Below, one piece after another: positions 1 to 9,198 of a stretch of 64,000 nucleotides of DNA (positions are counted from its first letter, which is position 1; the number at the start of each line of letters is the position of its first letter). The stretch covers positions 3,658,001 to 3,722,000 of the forward strand of contig NZ_CP085224.1 of the NCBI RefSeq assembly GCF_044803115.1. Direction: 5' to 3'. Both the position numbers and the translations under genes were made by a program. The notes beneath the pieces are model-generated. The model was not told the DNA's origin. It ran no database searches and saw only the letters and a list, made by a program, of their open reading frames with translations. Source of the stretch: Caenispirillum salinarum_A. Lineage in GTDB: Bacteria > Pseudomonadota > Alphaproteobacteria > Rhodospirillales > Rhodospirillaceae.

Positions 1-640
1 GGCGCGTCTCGTAAAGGATCGCCGCGCCGCCGTCCTTCAGCGGCGCCCGGCACCAGTCCCAGTCGGCGAAGCCCCTCTCCAGGGGTTCCGCGCCGTCGTT
101 GGTGTCGAAGTAGGCGCGGCCTTTCCATGATAGCGAGGGCTTTTGCAGCGTCACCTCCACCCGCGACGACGGCGCGATGGGCCACCACCGATGCGCGCCG
201 GCCGGATCGAGGGTGAAGGCGCGCGGCGTCACGGCATCCGCATACACCCGCAGGCGGCCCTTGACGTGGCCGGGGATGGGGGCGGTCACCTCGTCGAAGT
301 CCACCGTCAGGACGCCGCCCTGCCACCGCAGGCCGCTCGGGCCGATGCGGATGGTGGTGGCGTCGCGCGCAAGGCTCGCCGTGCCGCGTTCGGTCATGGC
401 CCAGCGGTTGGCCGAGGCGCCGTAGAGCACCACGTTCATGCAGCAGTGCCGCGCCGGGTCCGTCGGGCCCTTGCGGCGGTTCCAGGCGTAGTAGGGCGAA
501 AAGACGCTGCCGATGAAGCAGATGATGGTCAGCGCCTCCCGCCCATCATCACTGACCGCATCCACGTACCACCAGACGTAGCCGTCATCGCCTACCGGCG
601 CGTCGAACCGTGGTCCTTCGCCAGGGACGCCGCCGCCAAT
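1..640 (-). CDS. crtC: Carotenoid 1,2-hydratase CrtC, N-terminal part (cut by window edge)
   Basis: Adds water to the terminal double bond of neurosporene or lycopene in the spirilloxanthin/spheroidene pathways. The frame lies directly downstream of crtD on the minus strand and reads GPRFDAPVGDDGYVWWYVDA, then SVFSPYYAWNRR and MTERGTASLARDA. This is the conserved N-terminal half of CrtC as I know the family. The 3' end lies outside the window. The start is uncertain: no ATG precedes the conserved block in frame, so initiation is at a non-ATG codon somewhere around 616-640, inside the crtD 3' end. The frame overlaps crtD by roughly 25-50 bases, which implies translational coupling in a crtDC operon. 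The identity is firm; the start is not. Confidence 0.85.
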   Translation of the reverse strand, partial: MGGGVPGEGPRFDAPVGDDGYVWWYVDAVSDDGREALTIICFIGSVFSPYYAWNRRKGPTDPARHCCMNVVLYGASANRWAMTERGTASLARDATTIRIGPSGLRWQGGVLTVDFDEVTAPIPGHVKGRLRVYADAVTPRAFTLDPAGAHRWWPIAPSSRVEVTLQKPSLSWKGRAYFDTNDGAEPLERGFADWDWCRAPLKDGGAAILYETR

Positions 641-2094
641 CGCCCCGAGAGCGCCGCCATGGGCACGCCCGCCCCCGGATGGACGCTGCCCCCCGCCAGG
701 TACAACCCCGCCAGCTTGGTCCGCGCGCCCGGCCGGTCGAAGCTCGCCGTCCAGCCGTGCGAGGCCCGGCCGTAGAGCGCGCCCCCCGTCGCCGGGAACA
801 GCCTCGCGAACTCTGCCGGTCCGGTCCGCACCATCGCCTCCGGCGAGGCCTTGAGCGTCAGGCCGCAGCGGGCCATCAGGGTGAAGGTCGTCTCCTCGCA
901 TCGCGCGATCTCCTGCTCTGAAAGGGGGTGCGTGTCGGCCATGGCCGGGGCGTTGACGATGAGGAACAGCCGCTCCGCCCCCGTCGGCGCCGGACTGTCC
1001 ACCGCCGCGCCTCTGTCCTGGGCGCAGACATAGACTGTCGGCTCCGGCGGCAGGCGGCCGGCGGCGATGGCGTCGAACTCCGCGCGGTAGTCGCCGGAGA
1101 AAAACACCGTGTGGTGGGACAGCGGAAAGCCGCCGGTCTCCGCCACCAGCGCCAGCGTCAGGGCCGAAAGCGAGCGGTCGGCCGGCTTGGTGGCAGGGAC
1201 GGCGGCGGCGGGCGCGCTGCCGAACAGGCCGGTGGAGAGTGCGGCCACATCGGCGTTGCACACCACCGACTCGGCGGCGATGGTCGCGCCATCGGCCAGC
1301 CGCACGCCCTCCACCCCCTGCCGCCCGGTCAGGATGGCGGCAACCTCGGCGTTGTAGACGAACGCGACCCCCAGCGACTCCGCCAGCCCCGCCAGCGCGC
1401 GCGCCACCGCCGCCATGCCGCCTGTCGGCACCCACACGCCCGCCTGCTCCACATGCGCAATCAGCATGAGCGTCGCCGGGGCGAGGTAGGGGTTGGAGCC
1501 GGTATAGGTGGCATAGCGCCCGAACAACTGGCGCAGGCGCGGGTCGTGGAAGTAGTCGCCCAGCGCCTTCCACAGCGTCGCGAAGGGCTTGATGCGGGCC
1601 AGGTTCAGCGCCCCGGCCCGCTTCACCAGCCCGCCGACGCTGGGGCGGTCGGCGCGCATGAAGGGCTGGTCGAGGGTCTGATAGATGCGCCGGGCGTCCT
1701 TCAGGAACCGGGCGAAACGCCGCGCCTCCGCCGCGCCGGCGAACGCCTCCACCGCCACCACCGCCGCCTCCGGGTCCGCCGGCAGGTCAAAGCGGCCGCC
1801 ATCATCCGCCCAGGCGTGGCGGGCCAGGATGTCGGCGCGCGCCAGCGTCAGGTGATCGGACAGCCGCGCGCCGGCGTCGGCGAACAGATCCTCCAGCACG
1901 TCGGGCAGGGTGAGCACCGTCGGCCCGGCGTCGATGGCGCGGCCGGCGACGTCCACCGTGCGCATCTTGCCGCCCGGCGCCCGACCGCGCTCCAGCACCG
2001 TCACGGCAAAGCCCCGGCGCGCCAGGTCCACCGCCGCCGTCAGTCCGGCGACGCCCGCCCCGATCACCGCCACATGCGCCCGCCGATCCGTCAC
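592..2094 (-). CDS. crtD: Methoxy/hydroxyneurosporene desaturase CrtD
   Basis: FAD-dependent carotenoid 3,4-desaturase of the CrtI/CrtD family, acting on hydroxylated or methoxylated intermediates after CrtC and CrtF. About 500 aa. The N-terminal dinucleotide fold is VAVIGAGVAGLTAA (GxGxxG at residues 12-17), followed by an ERGRAPGGKM stretch. The C-terminal FAD contact is LYLAGGSVHPGAGVPMA. I chose the GTG at 2094 because it begins right before the Rossmann strand, as in homologues; an ATG at 2160 would add a non-conserved leader and run through the promoter palindrome. The gene is divergent from crtE and overlaps crtC downstream. CrtI, which has the same fold, is encoded separately at 13934-15475; the pairing with crtC marks this one as CrtD. 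Confidence 0.9.
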   Translation of the reverse strand: MTDRRAHVAVIGAGVAGLTAAVDLARRGFAVTVLERGRAPGGKMRTVDVAGRAIDAGPTVLTLPDVLEDLFADAGARLSDHLTLARADILARHAWADDGGRFDLPADPEAAVVAVEAFAGAAEARRFARFLKDARRIYQTLDQPFMRADRPSVGGLVKRAGALNLARIKPFATLWKALGDYFHDPRLRQLFGRYATYTGSNPYLAPATLMLIAHVEQAGVWVPTGGMAAVARALAGLAESLGVAFVYNAEVAAILTGRQGVEGVRLADGATIAAESVVCNADVAALSTGLFGSAPAAAVPATKPADRSLSALTLALVAETGGFPLSHHTVFFSGDYRAEFDAIAAGRLPPEPTVYVCAQDRGAAVDSPAPTGAERLFLIVNAPAMADTHPLSEQEIARCEETTFTLMARCGLTLKASPEAMVRTGPAEFARLFPATGGALYGRASHGWTASFDRPGARTKLAGLYLAGGSVHPGAGVPMAALSGRLAAASLAKDHGSTRR

Positions 2095-2128
2095 CGCGAA
2101 GACCTCTCTGGAAATGGACACCGATCTG

Positions 2129-2146
2129 TGTCTAGAATAACTTACA
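2129..2146. promoter_or_regulatory. PpsR/CrtJ-type palindrome between crtD and crtE
   Basis: The 18-base site TGTCTAGAATAACTTACA fits the TGT-N12-ACA consensus of the aerobic photosynthesis repressor PpsR (CrtJ). It sits in the roughly 100-base control region between divergent crtD and crtE, so one bound repressor could control both directions. The repressor gene is not in this window. The consensus match is seen directly; the function is inferred from position. Confidence 0.7.
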
Positions 2147-2195
2147 CACGATCCTGACAAAAGAGATTTACAGGGACGCGGTCCGGGAGGATTTC

Positions 2196-3065
2196 ATGGA
2201 TGCCATGACGCGGGTGGAGCAGACCTTGAACGCCGCCGTCGCGCGCGGCGAGGCGGCATCGTGTCCGCCCCGGCTGGCGCGCGCGGTGCGCTATGCCGTC
2301 TTTCCCGGCGGGGCGCGCATCCGCCCGCGCCTGGCGCTGGCCGTGGCGCACGCCTGCGGCGACGATGCCCCCCGGCTGGCCGAGGCGGGTGGTGCGGCGG
2401 TGGAGTTGATGCACTGCGCATCGCTGGTGCACGACGACCTGCCCTGCTTCGACGACGCCGGGACGCGCCGGGGCAAGCCGTCGGTCCACAAGGCGTTCGA
2501 CGAACGGCTGGCGGTGCTGACGGGCGATGCGCTCATCGTGCTCGCCTTCCAGACCCTCGCCCAGGCCGCCCCCGCCGCGCCCGACCGGCTGCCGGCCCTG
2601 GTGGCGATCGTCGGCGCCTCGGCGGGATTGCCGGCGGGGATCAGCGCCGGGCAGGCGTGGGAGTGCGAGCCCGCCGTGTCCCTGTCCGATTACCATCGCG
2701 AGAAGACCGGCGCCCTGTTCGCCGCCGCCACCATGGCCGGCGCGGCGGCGGCGGGTTTCCCTCATGCCGCCTGGCGGGAGTTGGGGGAGACGCTGGGCGA
2801 GGCCTATCAAGTGGCCGACGACCTGCGCGATGTCGCGGGCAAGGCCGAGGACCTGGGCAAGCCTGTCGGGCGCGACGCCGCCCTCGGCCGGCCCTCGGCG
2901 GCGGCGGAACTGGGCGTGGCGGGCGCCATGGCGCGGCTGGACCAGCTGGTGCGGCAGGCCATCGGCTCCATCCCCGACTGCCCCGGCCGCGACGACCTGC
3001 GCGACCTGATCCTGCTGGAAACCAAGAAGTTCCTGCCCAAGGGCCTGGCCCAGAGCGCGGCATGA
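2196..3065 (+). CDS. crtE: Geranylgeranyl diphosphate synthase CrtE
   Basis: Condenses isopentenyl diphosphate units to GGPP for carotenoids and the bacteriochlorophyll tail. 289 aa, typical for the short-chain prenyltransferase family. The first Asp-rich motif is HDDLPCFDDAG (DDxxxxD at residues 80-86). The second is the shortened ADDLRDVAG near residue 207. The FPGGARIRPRL block binds diphosphate. The start ATG follows a GGGAGG-type ribosome site. It is the first gene of the rightward crtEF-bchCXYZ-puf superoperon, and its TGA overlaps the crtF ATG. Sequence alone does not separate C15 from C20 chain length; the neighbours argue for GGPP. Confidence 0.92.
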   Translation: MDAMTRVEQTLNAAVARGEAASCPPRLARAVRYAVFPGGARIRPRLALAVAHACGDDAPRLAEAGGAAVELMHCASLVHDDLPCFDDAGTRRGKPSVHKAFDERLAVLTGDALIVLAFQTLAQAAPAAPDRLPALVAIVGASAGLPAGISAGQAWECEPAVSLSDYHREKTGALFAAATMAGAAAAGFPHAAWRELGETLGEAYQVADDLRDVAGKAEDLGKPVGRDAALGRPSAAAELGVAGAMARLDQLVRQAIGSIPDCPGRDDLRDLILLETKKFLPKGLAQSAA

Positions 3066-4207
3066 GCGACGCCGTGCTGCCCGAGAGGCGTGCCGGACTT
3101 CTTGAAAGGCTGGCCGCCTGGCGCGACCGGACGCTCGCCGACCCGCGCTTCCAGCGCTGGGCGTCCGGCTTTCCACTCACCCGGCCGGTGGCGCGGCGGC
3201 GGACAAGGGCCCTGTTCGACCTGTGCGCCGGCTTCGTCTATGCCCAGACGCTGGCCGCCTGCGTGGAGTTGAGGCTGTTCCCGCTGTTGCGGGGCGGCCC
3301 GCGCTCCACGAATTCCCTGGCGCCCGACCTGCGGCTTGATCCCAACGCCACGGAACGCCTGCTGAAGGCCGCCGCCGCGCTGGACCTGGTGACCGCCCGC
3401 CGCGACGGCCGCTGGAGCCTGGGACCGCTGGGCGCGGCCATGCTCGGCAATCCGGGGGTGGAGGCCATGGTGCGCCATCATGCCATGCTCTACCGCGACC
3501 TTGCCGACCCCGTCGGGCTGCTGCGCGGGGAGCGGCGGGAGACGGCTCTCGGCTCCTACTGGCCCTATGCCCGAGCCGACAATCCCGCCGAACTCGACCG
3601 CGACCAGGTGGCCGACTACTCGGCGCTGATGAGCGCGTCGCAGCACCTGGTGGCGGAAGACGTGCTGGATGCCTGTCCGCTGGACGGCGTCAACCGCCTG
3701 ATGGACGTCGGCGGCGGTGACGGTACATTCCTGCGCGCCGTGGCCGCCCACGCCGCGACGCCGGCCCTGATCCTGTTCGACCTGCCGCCCGTCGCCGCCC
3801 TGGCACGGGATCGCTTCGCCGAAGCCGGGTTGTCCAACCGCGCCAAGGCCGTCGGCGGAAACGTCTTCCGTGACCCGCTGCCGAATGGCGCCGACGCGGC
3901 ATCCCTGATCCGCGTGTTGCACGACCACGACGACGACGACGCCCGCGCCATCCTCCGCGCCGTCGCACGCGCCCTGCCGCCGGGGGGCACGCTGCTGGTG
4001 GCCGAGCCCATGTCTGGCACCCCCGGCGGCGCGCCCATCAGCGATGCCTACTTCGGCTTCTACCTGCTTGCCATGGGCAGCGGCCACACCCGCACGCCCG
4101 AGCGCCTGCGGGAGATGCTGACCGACGCCGGTTTCGGCGCGATCCGGGAGCGGCGCACGCGGAGACCGCTGATGATGCGGCTGCTTGTGTCGCGGCGAAA
4201 TGACTGA
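3062..4207 (+). CDS. crtF: Hydroxyneurosporene O-methyltransferase CrtF
   Basis: SAM-dependent O-methyltransferase that methylates the C-1 hydroxyl placed by CrtC. 381 aa. An N-terminal dimerisation/winged-helix part (about 1-180) is followed by the catalytic Rossmann domain with SAM motif LMDVGGGDGTFLRAV near residue 213. A later LIRVLHDHDDDDARAIL block carries the helix that follows strand 4 in this plant-type O-methyltransferase family. The start ATG overlaps the crtE stop (ATGA). The downstream gap before bchC contains the bchC promoter, so bchC can be transcribed both from here and from its own start. Confidence 0.92.
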   Translation: MSDAVLPERRAGLLERLAAWRDRTLADPRFQRWASGFPLTRPVARRRTRALFDLCAGFVYAQTLAACVELRLFPLLRGGPRSTNSLAPDLRLDPNATERLLKAAAALDLVTARRDGRWSLGPLGAAMLGNPGVEAMVRHHAMLYRDLADPVGLLRGERRETALGSYWPYARADNPAELDRDQVADYSALMSASQHLVAEDVLDACPLDGVNRLMDVGGGDGTFLRAVAAHAATPALILFDLPPVAALARDRFAEAGLSNRAKAVGGNVFRDPLPNGADAASLIRVLHDHDDDDARAILRAVARALPPGGTLLVAEPMSGTPGGAPISDAYFGFYLLAMGSGHTRTPERLREMLTDAGFGAIRERRTRRPLMMRLLVSRRND

Positions 4208-4224
4208 TCAGACGACAACGAGAC

Positions 4225-4256
4225 TTGACACCTTGTCATGTAAGTTTAATATGACA
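4225..4256 (+). promoter_or_regulatory. bchC promoter with overlapping PpsR/CrtJ palindrome
   Basis: A TTGACA box at 4225-4230 and TAATAT at 4247-4252 (16-base spacing) form a good sigma-70 promoter. The site TGTAAGTTTAATATGACA at 4239-4256 fits TGT-N12-ACA and covers the -10 element, so binding would block RNA polymerase, as described for bchC in Rhodobacter. A second perfect inverted repeat, TGACA-CCT-TGTCA at 4226-4238, lies on the -35. Together they look like a two-operator arrangement. Confidence 0.75.
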
Positions 4257-4288
4257 GTTAGATCAGTCCAAAGCGAGAGACATCCGCC

Positions 4289-5239
4289 GTGCACCCCGAC
4301 CTCGACACCCTCGCCGCCGTCCTGGAGGAGCCCGAGCGCCTGACGCTCCGGCGCCTGCCGCTCGCCGCGCCCGGACCGGAGGACGTGGTGGTGGACATCG
4401 CCTTCAGCGGCATTTCCACGGGCACGGAGCGCCTGCTGTGGAGCGGCCGGATGCCGCCCTTCCCCGGCATGGGCTACCCGCTGGTGCCCGGCTATGAGTC
4501 CGTCGGCCGCGTCTCGGCGGCGGGGGAAGCCGTGCGCGATCGGCTGGGCGACACCGTCTTCGTCCCCGGCGCCCGCTGCTTCGGCGAGGTGCGCGGCCTG
4601 TTCGGCGGTGCCGCCCGGCGGGTGGTGGTGCCCGCCGCCCGCGCCCATGCCGTCGATCCGGAGCTTGGTGAGCGCGCCGTGCTTCTGGCGCTGGCCGCCA
4701 CCGCCCATCACGCCATCGCCGGCGGGAACGACGCGCCGGGCCTCGTCATCGGCCACGGCGTCCTCGGCCGCCTGCTGGCGCGGCTGACGATCGCGCTGGG
4801 CCACCCCGCCCCGACGGTGTGGGAGCACGACGCCACCCGCCGCGAAGGCGCCACCGGCTACACCGTCACCGCGCCCGAAGACGACGCCCGTACCGACTAC
4901 GGCTGCATCGTCGACGTCAGCGGCGACGCGGACCTGCTCGACACCCTGATCGGCCGCCTCGCGCCGAGGGGAGAGGCGGTGCTGGCCGGCTTCTACGCCG
5001 GGCGCGTCGGCTTTTCCTTCCCGCCCGCCTTCATGCGCGAGGCCCGCCTGCGCATCGCCGCCGAATGGGCACCCGACGACCTGACCGCCGTCCGCGCCCT
5101 GGTGGCCGACGGATGGCTGGCGCTCGACGGCCTCATCACCCACCGCAGCCCCGCCGGAGACGCCGAAGCGGCTTACCGCACGGCCTTCCAAGACCCCGCC
5201 TGCCTGAAAATGATCCTGGACTGGAGCGCAACCTCATGA
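4289..5239 (+). CDS. bchC: Bacteriochlorophyllide a hydroxyethyl dehydrogenase BchC
   Basis: Oxidises the 3-hydroxyethyl group of the bacteriochlorophyllide precursor to acetyl. 316 aa, a member of the medium-chain dehydrogenase family without an obvious structural-zinc Cys cluster. The N-terminal GroES-like half includes FSGISTGTERLLWSG and GYPLVPGYESVGRV. The nucleotide-binding turn is VIGHGVLGRLLARL near residue 153. Translation starts at GTG 4289; there is no in-frame ATG nearby. The stop overlaps the bchX ATG (ATGA). The position between crtF and bchX is the classic one. Confidence 0.93.
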   Translation: MHPDLDTLAAVLEEPERLTLRRLPLAAPGPEDVVVDIAFSGISTGTERLLWSGRMPPFPGMGYPLVPGYESVGRVSAAGEAVRDRLGDTVFVPGARCFGEVRGLFGGAARRVVVPAARAHAVDPELGERAVLLALAATAHHAIAGGNDAPGLVIGHGVLGRLLARLTIALGHPAPTVWEHDATRREGATGYTVTAPEDDARTDYGCIVDVSGDADLLDTLIGRLAPRGEAVLAGFYAGRVGFSFPPAFMREARLRIAAEWAPDDLTAVRALVADGWLALDGLITHRSPAGDAEAAYRTAFQDPACLKMILDWSATS

Positions 5240-6189
5240 CTCCGCGCGACGACCAAGCCCCCGCGCCGCCGCCGGCCAAGCGCACGAAGACCGAGGTGAT
5301 CGCCATCTACGGCAAGGGCGGCATCGGCAAAAGCTTCACGCTGGCGAACCTCAGCTACATGATGGCGCAGCAGGGCAAGCGCGTGCTGCTGATCGGCTGC
5401 GACCCCAAGAGCGACACCACGTCGCTTCTGTTCGGCGGGCGCAGCGTGCCCACCATCATCGAGACCTCCAGCAAGAAGAAGCTGGCCGGCGAGCCGGTGG
5501 AGATCGGCGACGTCTGCTTCATGCGCGACGGCGTCTTCGCCATGGAACTGGGCGGCCCGGAAGTGGGGCGCGGCTGCGGCGGGCGCGGCATCATCCACGG
5601 TTTCGAGCTGCTGGAGAAACTGGGCTTCCACGAGTGGGACTTCGATTACGTCCTGCTGGACTTCCTGGGCGACGTGGTGTGCGGCGGCTTCGGCCTGCCC
5701 ATCGCGCGGGACATGTGCCAGAAGGTGATCGTCGTCGGCTCCAACGACCTGCAAAGCCTGTATGTCGCCAACAACGTCTGCTCGGCGGTGGAATACTTCC
5801 GCAAGATGGGCGGCAACGTGGGCGTCGCCGGGCTGGTGGTGAACAAGGACGACGGCACCGGCGAAGCCCACGCCTTCGCCAAGGCCGTGGGCATCCCCGT
5901 GCTGGCCTCCATCCCCGCCGACGAGGACATCCGCCGCAAGTCCGCCAGCTACCAGATCATCGGCAGGCCCGGCACCCCCTGGGCGCCCCTGTTCGAGAGC
6001 CTCGCCGCCGAGGCGGGCGCGGCCGGGCCGGTGCTGCCGGCGCCGCTCGACCACGACGGCCTGCTGAACCTGTTCAAGGGCGAGGACGTCGGCCGCAACG
6101 TGGTGCTGCAACCAGCCACCATGGCGGACATGTGCGCGACCGAGGTGGTGGCCAAGCCGTCCCTCGAAGTCATCTACGACGGCGCCTGA
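5236..6189 (+). CDS. bchX: Chlorophyllide reductase iron protein subunit BchX
   Basis: NifH-like ATPase that passes electrons to BchYZ for reduction of ring B of chlorophyllide a. 317 aa. P-loop YGKGGIGKSFT at residues 25-35. Cys ligands for the bridging 4Fe-4S cluster lie in VGRGCGGRGI and GDVVCGGFGLP. The N-terminal about 18 residues are Pro/Ala/Lys-rich and precede the conserved fold. The gene overlaps bchC by four bases and is followed 10 bases later by bchY, so the three reductase subunits are made together. Confidence 0.95.
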   Translation: MTPRDDQAPAPPPAKRTKTEVIAIYGKGGIGKSFTLANLSYMMAQQGKRVLLIGCDPKSDTTSLLFGGRSVPTIIETSSKKKLAGEPVEIGDVCFMRDGVFAMELGGPEVGRGCGGRGIIHGFELLEKLGFHEWDFDYVLLDFLGDVVCGGFGLPIARDMCQKVIVVGSNDLQSLYVANNVCSAVEYFRKMGGNVGVAGLVVNKDDGTGEAHAFAKAVGIPVLASIPADEDIRRKSASYQIIGRPGTPWAPLFESLAAEAGAAGPVLPAPLDHDGLLNLFKGEDVGRNVVLQPATMADMCATEVVAKPSLEVIYDGA

Positions 6190-6199
6190 ACGGGGGAGC

Positions 6200-7645
6200 A
6201 TGACCATGACATCCAAGGACACCCCCCTGCCCGACGACGGCTGCCATTCCGCCGGCACGCTCCGTGAGGCCGCCGAGAAGGCCGGCAAGGGCCCGGCGCT
6301 GGCGAGGCTGGCGGAGGACTATCCCAAGGGCCCGCACGACCAGCCGCAGAGCATGTGCCCGGCCTTCGGGTCCTTGCGCGTCGGCCTGCGCATGGCGCGA
6401 ACCGCGTCGATCCTCTGCGGCTCGGCCTGCTGCGTCTACGGTCTGACGTTCACGGCGCACTTCTACGGCGCGCGGCGGACGGTGGGGTACGTGCCCTTCG
6501 ATTCCGAAAGCCTCGTCACCGGCCGCATCTTCCAGGACATCGAGGACGCGGTGGTCGAGACCGCCGATCCGGACCGCTACGACTGCATCGTGGTGACGAA
6601 TCTCTGCGTCCCCACGGCCTCAGGCGTGCCGCTGGACCGGCTGCCCGAGCAGGTGAACGGGGTGCGCGTCATCGGCATCGACGTTCCGGGCTTCGGCGTG
6701 CCCACCCATGCGGAAGCCAAGGACATCCTGGCCGCCGCCATGCTGAAGCGCGCACGGACGGAGGCGGAGTCCGGCCCCGTCGCCCGCCCCGACAGCATCC
6801 CCGACACAACCGCCGAGGACGCCCGCCGCGTCACCCTGATAGGCGAGTTGTTCCCGGCCGACCCCGTGGTCGTCGGCGGGCTGCTGGCGCCCATGGGGCT
6901 GACCGTCGCCCCGCCCGTGCCCAGCCGCACTTGGCGCGACCAGTATGCGGCGCTGGATTGCGCCGTGGCGGCCGCCGTGCATCCCTTCTACACCGCCAGC
7001 GTCCGCGAGTTCCGCCGCGCCGGCCGGCCCGTCGTCGGCTCGGGCCCCGTGGGGGTGGAGGGCACCGCCGCCTGGCTGGAGGCCGTTGGACAGGCCGCCG
7101 GCGTATCGCCCAAGCGCATCCAGGCCGCCCGCGCCCAGGCCGTCACCACCATCCGGGGCGCGCTCGCCGCCAACCCGATCGACGGGCGCGTGACCGTTTC
7201 CGGCTACGAGGGCTCGGAACTGCTGGTGGCCCGCCTGCTCATCGAGGCCGGGGCAGAGGTGCCCTATTGCGGCACCGCCTGCCCGCGCACGGACTGGAGC
7301 GAGGCCGACCGCCAGTGGCTGACGGCCCACGGCTGTCATGTCCAGTATCGCGCCGCGCTGGAACAGGACGTCGAGGCCATGCGCGAGGTCGGCCCCGACC
7401 TCGCCGTCGGCACCACGCCCCTGGTGCAGAAGGCCAAGGAATTGGGCATCCCGGCCATCTACTTCACCAACATGGTGTCCGCCCGGCCGCTGTTTGGCGC
7501 CGCCGGGGCGGGCTCCATCGCCGGGATCGTGGCCGCCCAGACGCGCGGGCGGGAACGGTTTACGCGCATGGTGGACTTCTTCGGCCCCATCGGTACGGGC
7601 GCCAAGGCCGGATACGGCCCCGCCATGACGAAAGCGGAGGGCTGA
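6200..7645 (+). CDS. bchY: Chlorophyllide reductase subunit BchY
   Basis: NifD-like catalytic subunit of chlorophyllide a reductase; it forms the heterotetramer with BchZ that binds substrate and a 4Fe-4S cluster. 481 aa. Conserved Cys occur in SMCPAFGSLR and ILCGSACCVYGLTF in the first 85 residues; the ADPVVVGGLLAPMGL and YCGTACPRTDWS blocks are also typical of BchY. The ATG is preceded by a GGGGGAG ribosome site ten bases after bchX. Length and order match the standard bchXYZ operon. Confidence 0.94.
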   Translation: MTMTSKDTPLPDDGCHSAGTLREAAEKAGKGPALARLAEDYPKGPHDQPQSMCPAFGSLRVGLRMARTASILCGSACCVYGLTFTAHFYGARRTVGYVPFDSESLVTGRIFQDIEDAVVETADPDRYDCIVVTNLCVPTASGVPLDRLPEQVNGVRVIGIDVPGFGVPTHAEAKDILAAAMLKRARTEAESGPVARPDSIPDTTAEDARRVTLIGELFPADPVVVGGLLAPMGLTVAPPVPSRTWRDQYAALDCAVAAAVHPFYTASVREFRRAGRPVVGSGPVGVEGTAAWLEAVGQAAGVSPKRIQAARAQAVTTIRGALAANPIDGRVTVSGYEGSELLVARLLIEAGAEVPYCGTACPRTDWSEADRQWLTAHGCHVQYRAALEQDVEAMREVGPDLAVGTTPLVQKAKELGIPAIYFTNMVSARPLFGAAGAGSIAGIVAAQTRGRERFTRMVDFFGPIGTGAKAGYGPAMTKAEG

Positions 7646-7648
7646 GCC

Positions 7649-9100
7649 ATGCTGGTGCTCGACCACGACCGCGCCGGCGGCTACTGGGGCGCCGTCTACG
7701 CCTTCACCGCCATCAAGGGCCTGCGCGTCGTCATCGACGGTCCGGTGGGGTGCGAGAACCTGCCGGTGACGGCCGTCCTCCACTACACCGACGCCCTGCC
7801 CGCCCACGAACTGCCCATCACCGTCACGGGGCTGGGCGAGGACGAGCTTTCGATGAACGGCACGGAAGCGGCCATGCGGCGCGCCAACGGCGCCCGCGAC
7901 ACCGACCTTCCGGCTGTGGTGGTCACGGGCTCCATCGCCGAGATGATCGGCGGCGGCGTCACGCCGGAAGGCTCGAACCTCAAGCGCTTCCTGCCCCGCA
8001 CCATCGACGAGGACCAATGGCAGAGCGCCGACCGCGCGCTGGCCTGGCTGTGGCAGGAGTTCGGGGCGAAGAAGGCGAAGCGCCGCAGGTCCGAACGGCC
8101 GGAAGGCTCGCCGCCGCTGGTCAACATCATCGGCCCGCAGTACGGCACCTTCAACATGCCCTCCGATCTGGCGGAAATCACCCGGCTGGTGGAAGGCATG
8201 GGCTGCGCCGTCAACCTGGTGTTCCCGCTGGGCGCGAAGCTGGAGGACATCCCCCGCTTAAGCGACGCCGACGTCAACATCTGCCTCTACCGCGAGTTCG
8301 GGCGCAAGCTCTGCGAGGCGCTGGGCAAGCCCTACCTGCAAGCCCCCATCGGCATGTTCGCCACCACCAACTTCCTGCACACCCTGGGGGAGTTGACGGG
8401 CCTGGACCCGGAGCCGTTCATCGCGCGGGAGAAGGAAACCACGCTCAAGCCCGTGTGGGACCTGTGGCGCAGCGTCACGCAGGACTTCTTCGCCACCGCC
8501 AGCTTCGCGGTCGCGGCAAGCGCCACCTACACCCACGGCCTGCGGCGGTATCTGGAAGACGAACTTGGCATCCCGTGCTCCTTCGCCGTCAGCCGCCGGC
8601 CGGGGGAGAAGACCGACAACGCCGCCGCGCGCGAGGCGCTTTCCAAGTCCCCGCCGCTGGTGCTGTTCGGGTCCTATAACGAGCGCATGTACCTGGCCGA
8701 GACGGGCGCGAAGGCGCAGTACATCCCGGCCAGCTTCCCCGGCGCCATCGTGCGACGAGCGACGGGAACGCCGTTCATGGGCTACGCCGGCGCGACCTAC
8801 GTGCTGCAGGAATACTGCAACGCGCTGTTCGACGCCCTCTTCCACATCCTGCCGCTGGGCACGGCCATGGACGACCGCGCGGCGACGCCCGTGCGCGACG
8901 CTCTGCCGTGGGATGCGGCGGCATCAGCGGCGCTGGAGCGGATGATGGCGGAGGTGCCCTTCCTGCTGCGCATCTCGGCGGCCAAGACCTTGCGCGACCG
9001 GGCGGAGCGCGAGGCCCGCGCCGCCGCCGAACCCCGCGTCACCGAGGCCCGCGTGATGCGGGCCCACGAGGCCCTGCCGGAGGCCGCCGGCCCGCCCTGA
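7649..9100 (+). CDS. bchZ: Chlorophyllide reductase subunit BchZ
   Basis: NifK-like partner of BchY in chlorophyllide a reductase. 483 aa. The N-terminal block VIDGPVGCENLPVTAVLHYT holds the cluster-ligating Cys near residue 36. The middle block NIIGPQYGTFNMPSDLAEI and C-terminal PFMGYAGATYVLQE are family-typical. It starts three bases after bchY. The 98 bases to pufB contain no pufQ-like gene, unlike Rhodobacter, so read-through from bch to puf is likely. Confidence 0.94.
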   Translation: MLVLDHDRAGGYWGAVYAFTAIKGLRVVIDGPVGCENLPVTAVLHYTDALPAHELPITVTGLGEDELSMNGTEAAMRRANGARDTDLPAVVVTGSIAEMIGGGVTPEGSNLKRFLPRTIDEDQWQSADRALAWLWQEFGAKKAKRRRSERPEGSPPLVNIIGPQYGTFNMPSDLAEITRLVEGMGCAVNLVFPLGAKLEDIPRLSDADVNICLYREFGRKLCEALGKPYLQAPIGMFATTNFLHTLGELTGLDPEPFIAREKETTLKPVWDLWRSVTQDFFATASFAVAASATYTHGLRRYLEDELGIPCSFAVSRRPGEKTDNAAAREALSKSPPLVLFGSYNERMYLAETGAKAQYIPASFPGAIVRRATGTPFMGYAGATYVLQEYCNALFDALFHILPLGTAMDDRAATPVRDALPWDAAASAALERMMAEVPFLLRISAAKTLRDRAEREARAAAEPRVTEARVMRAHEALPEAAGPP

Positions 9101-9198
9101 CCGGCGCGGCGGCGTCCTTCGGGGCGTGTGGGCGCGCGCATGGCCGGTCCGACCCCGGCACGCTGCACGCCCGATCCCAACCAACCGAGGAGGACACA

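Noticed and set aside
9101..9198. A pufQ gene between bchZ and pufB
   Set aside because: Only 98 bases are available, with no open frame of sufficient length.
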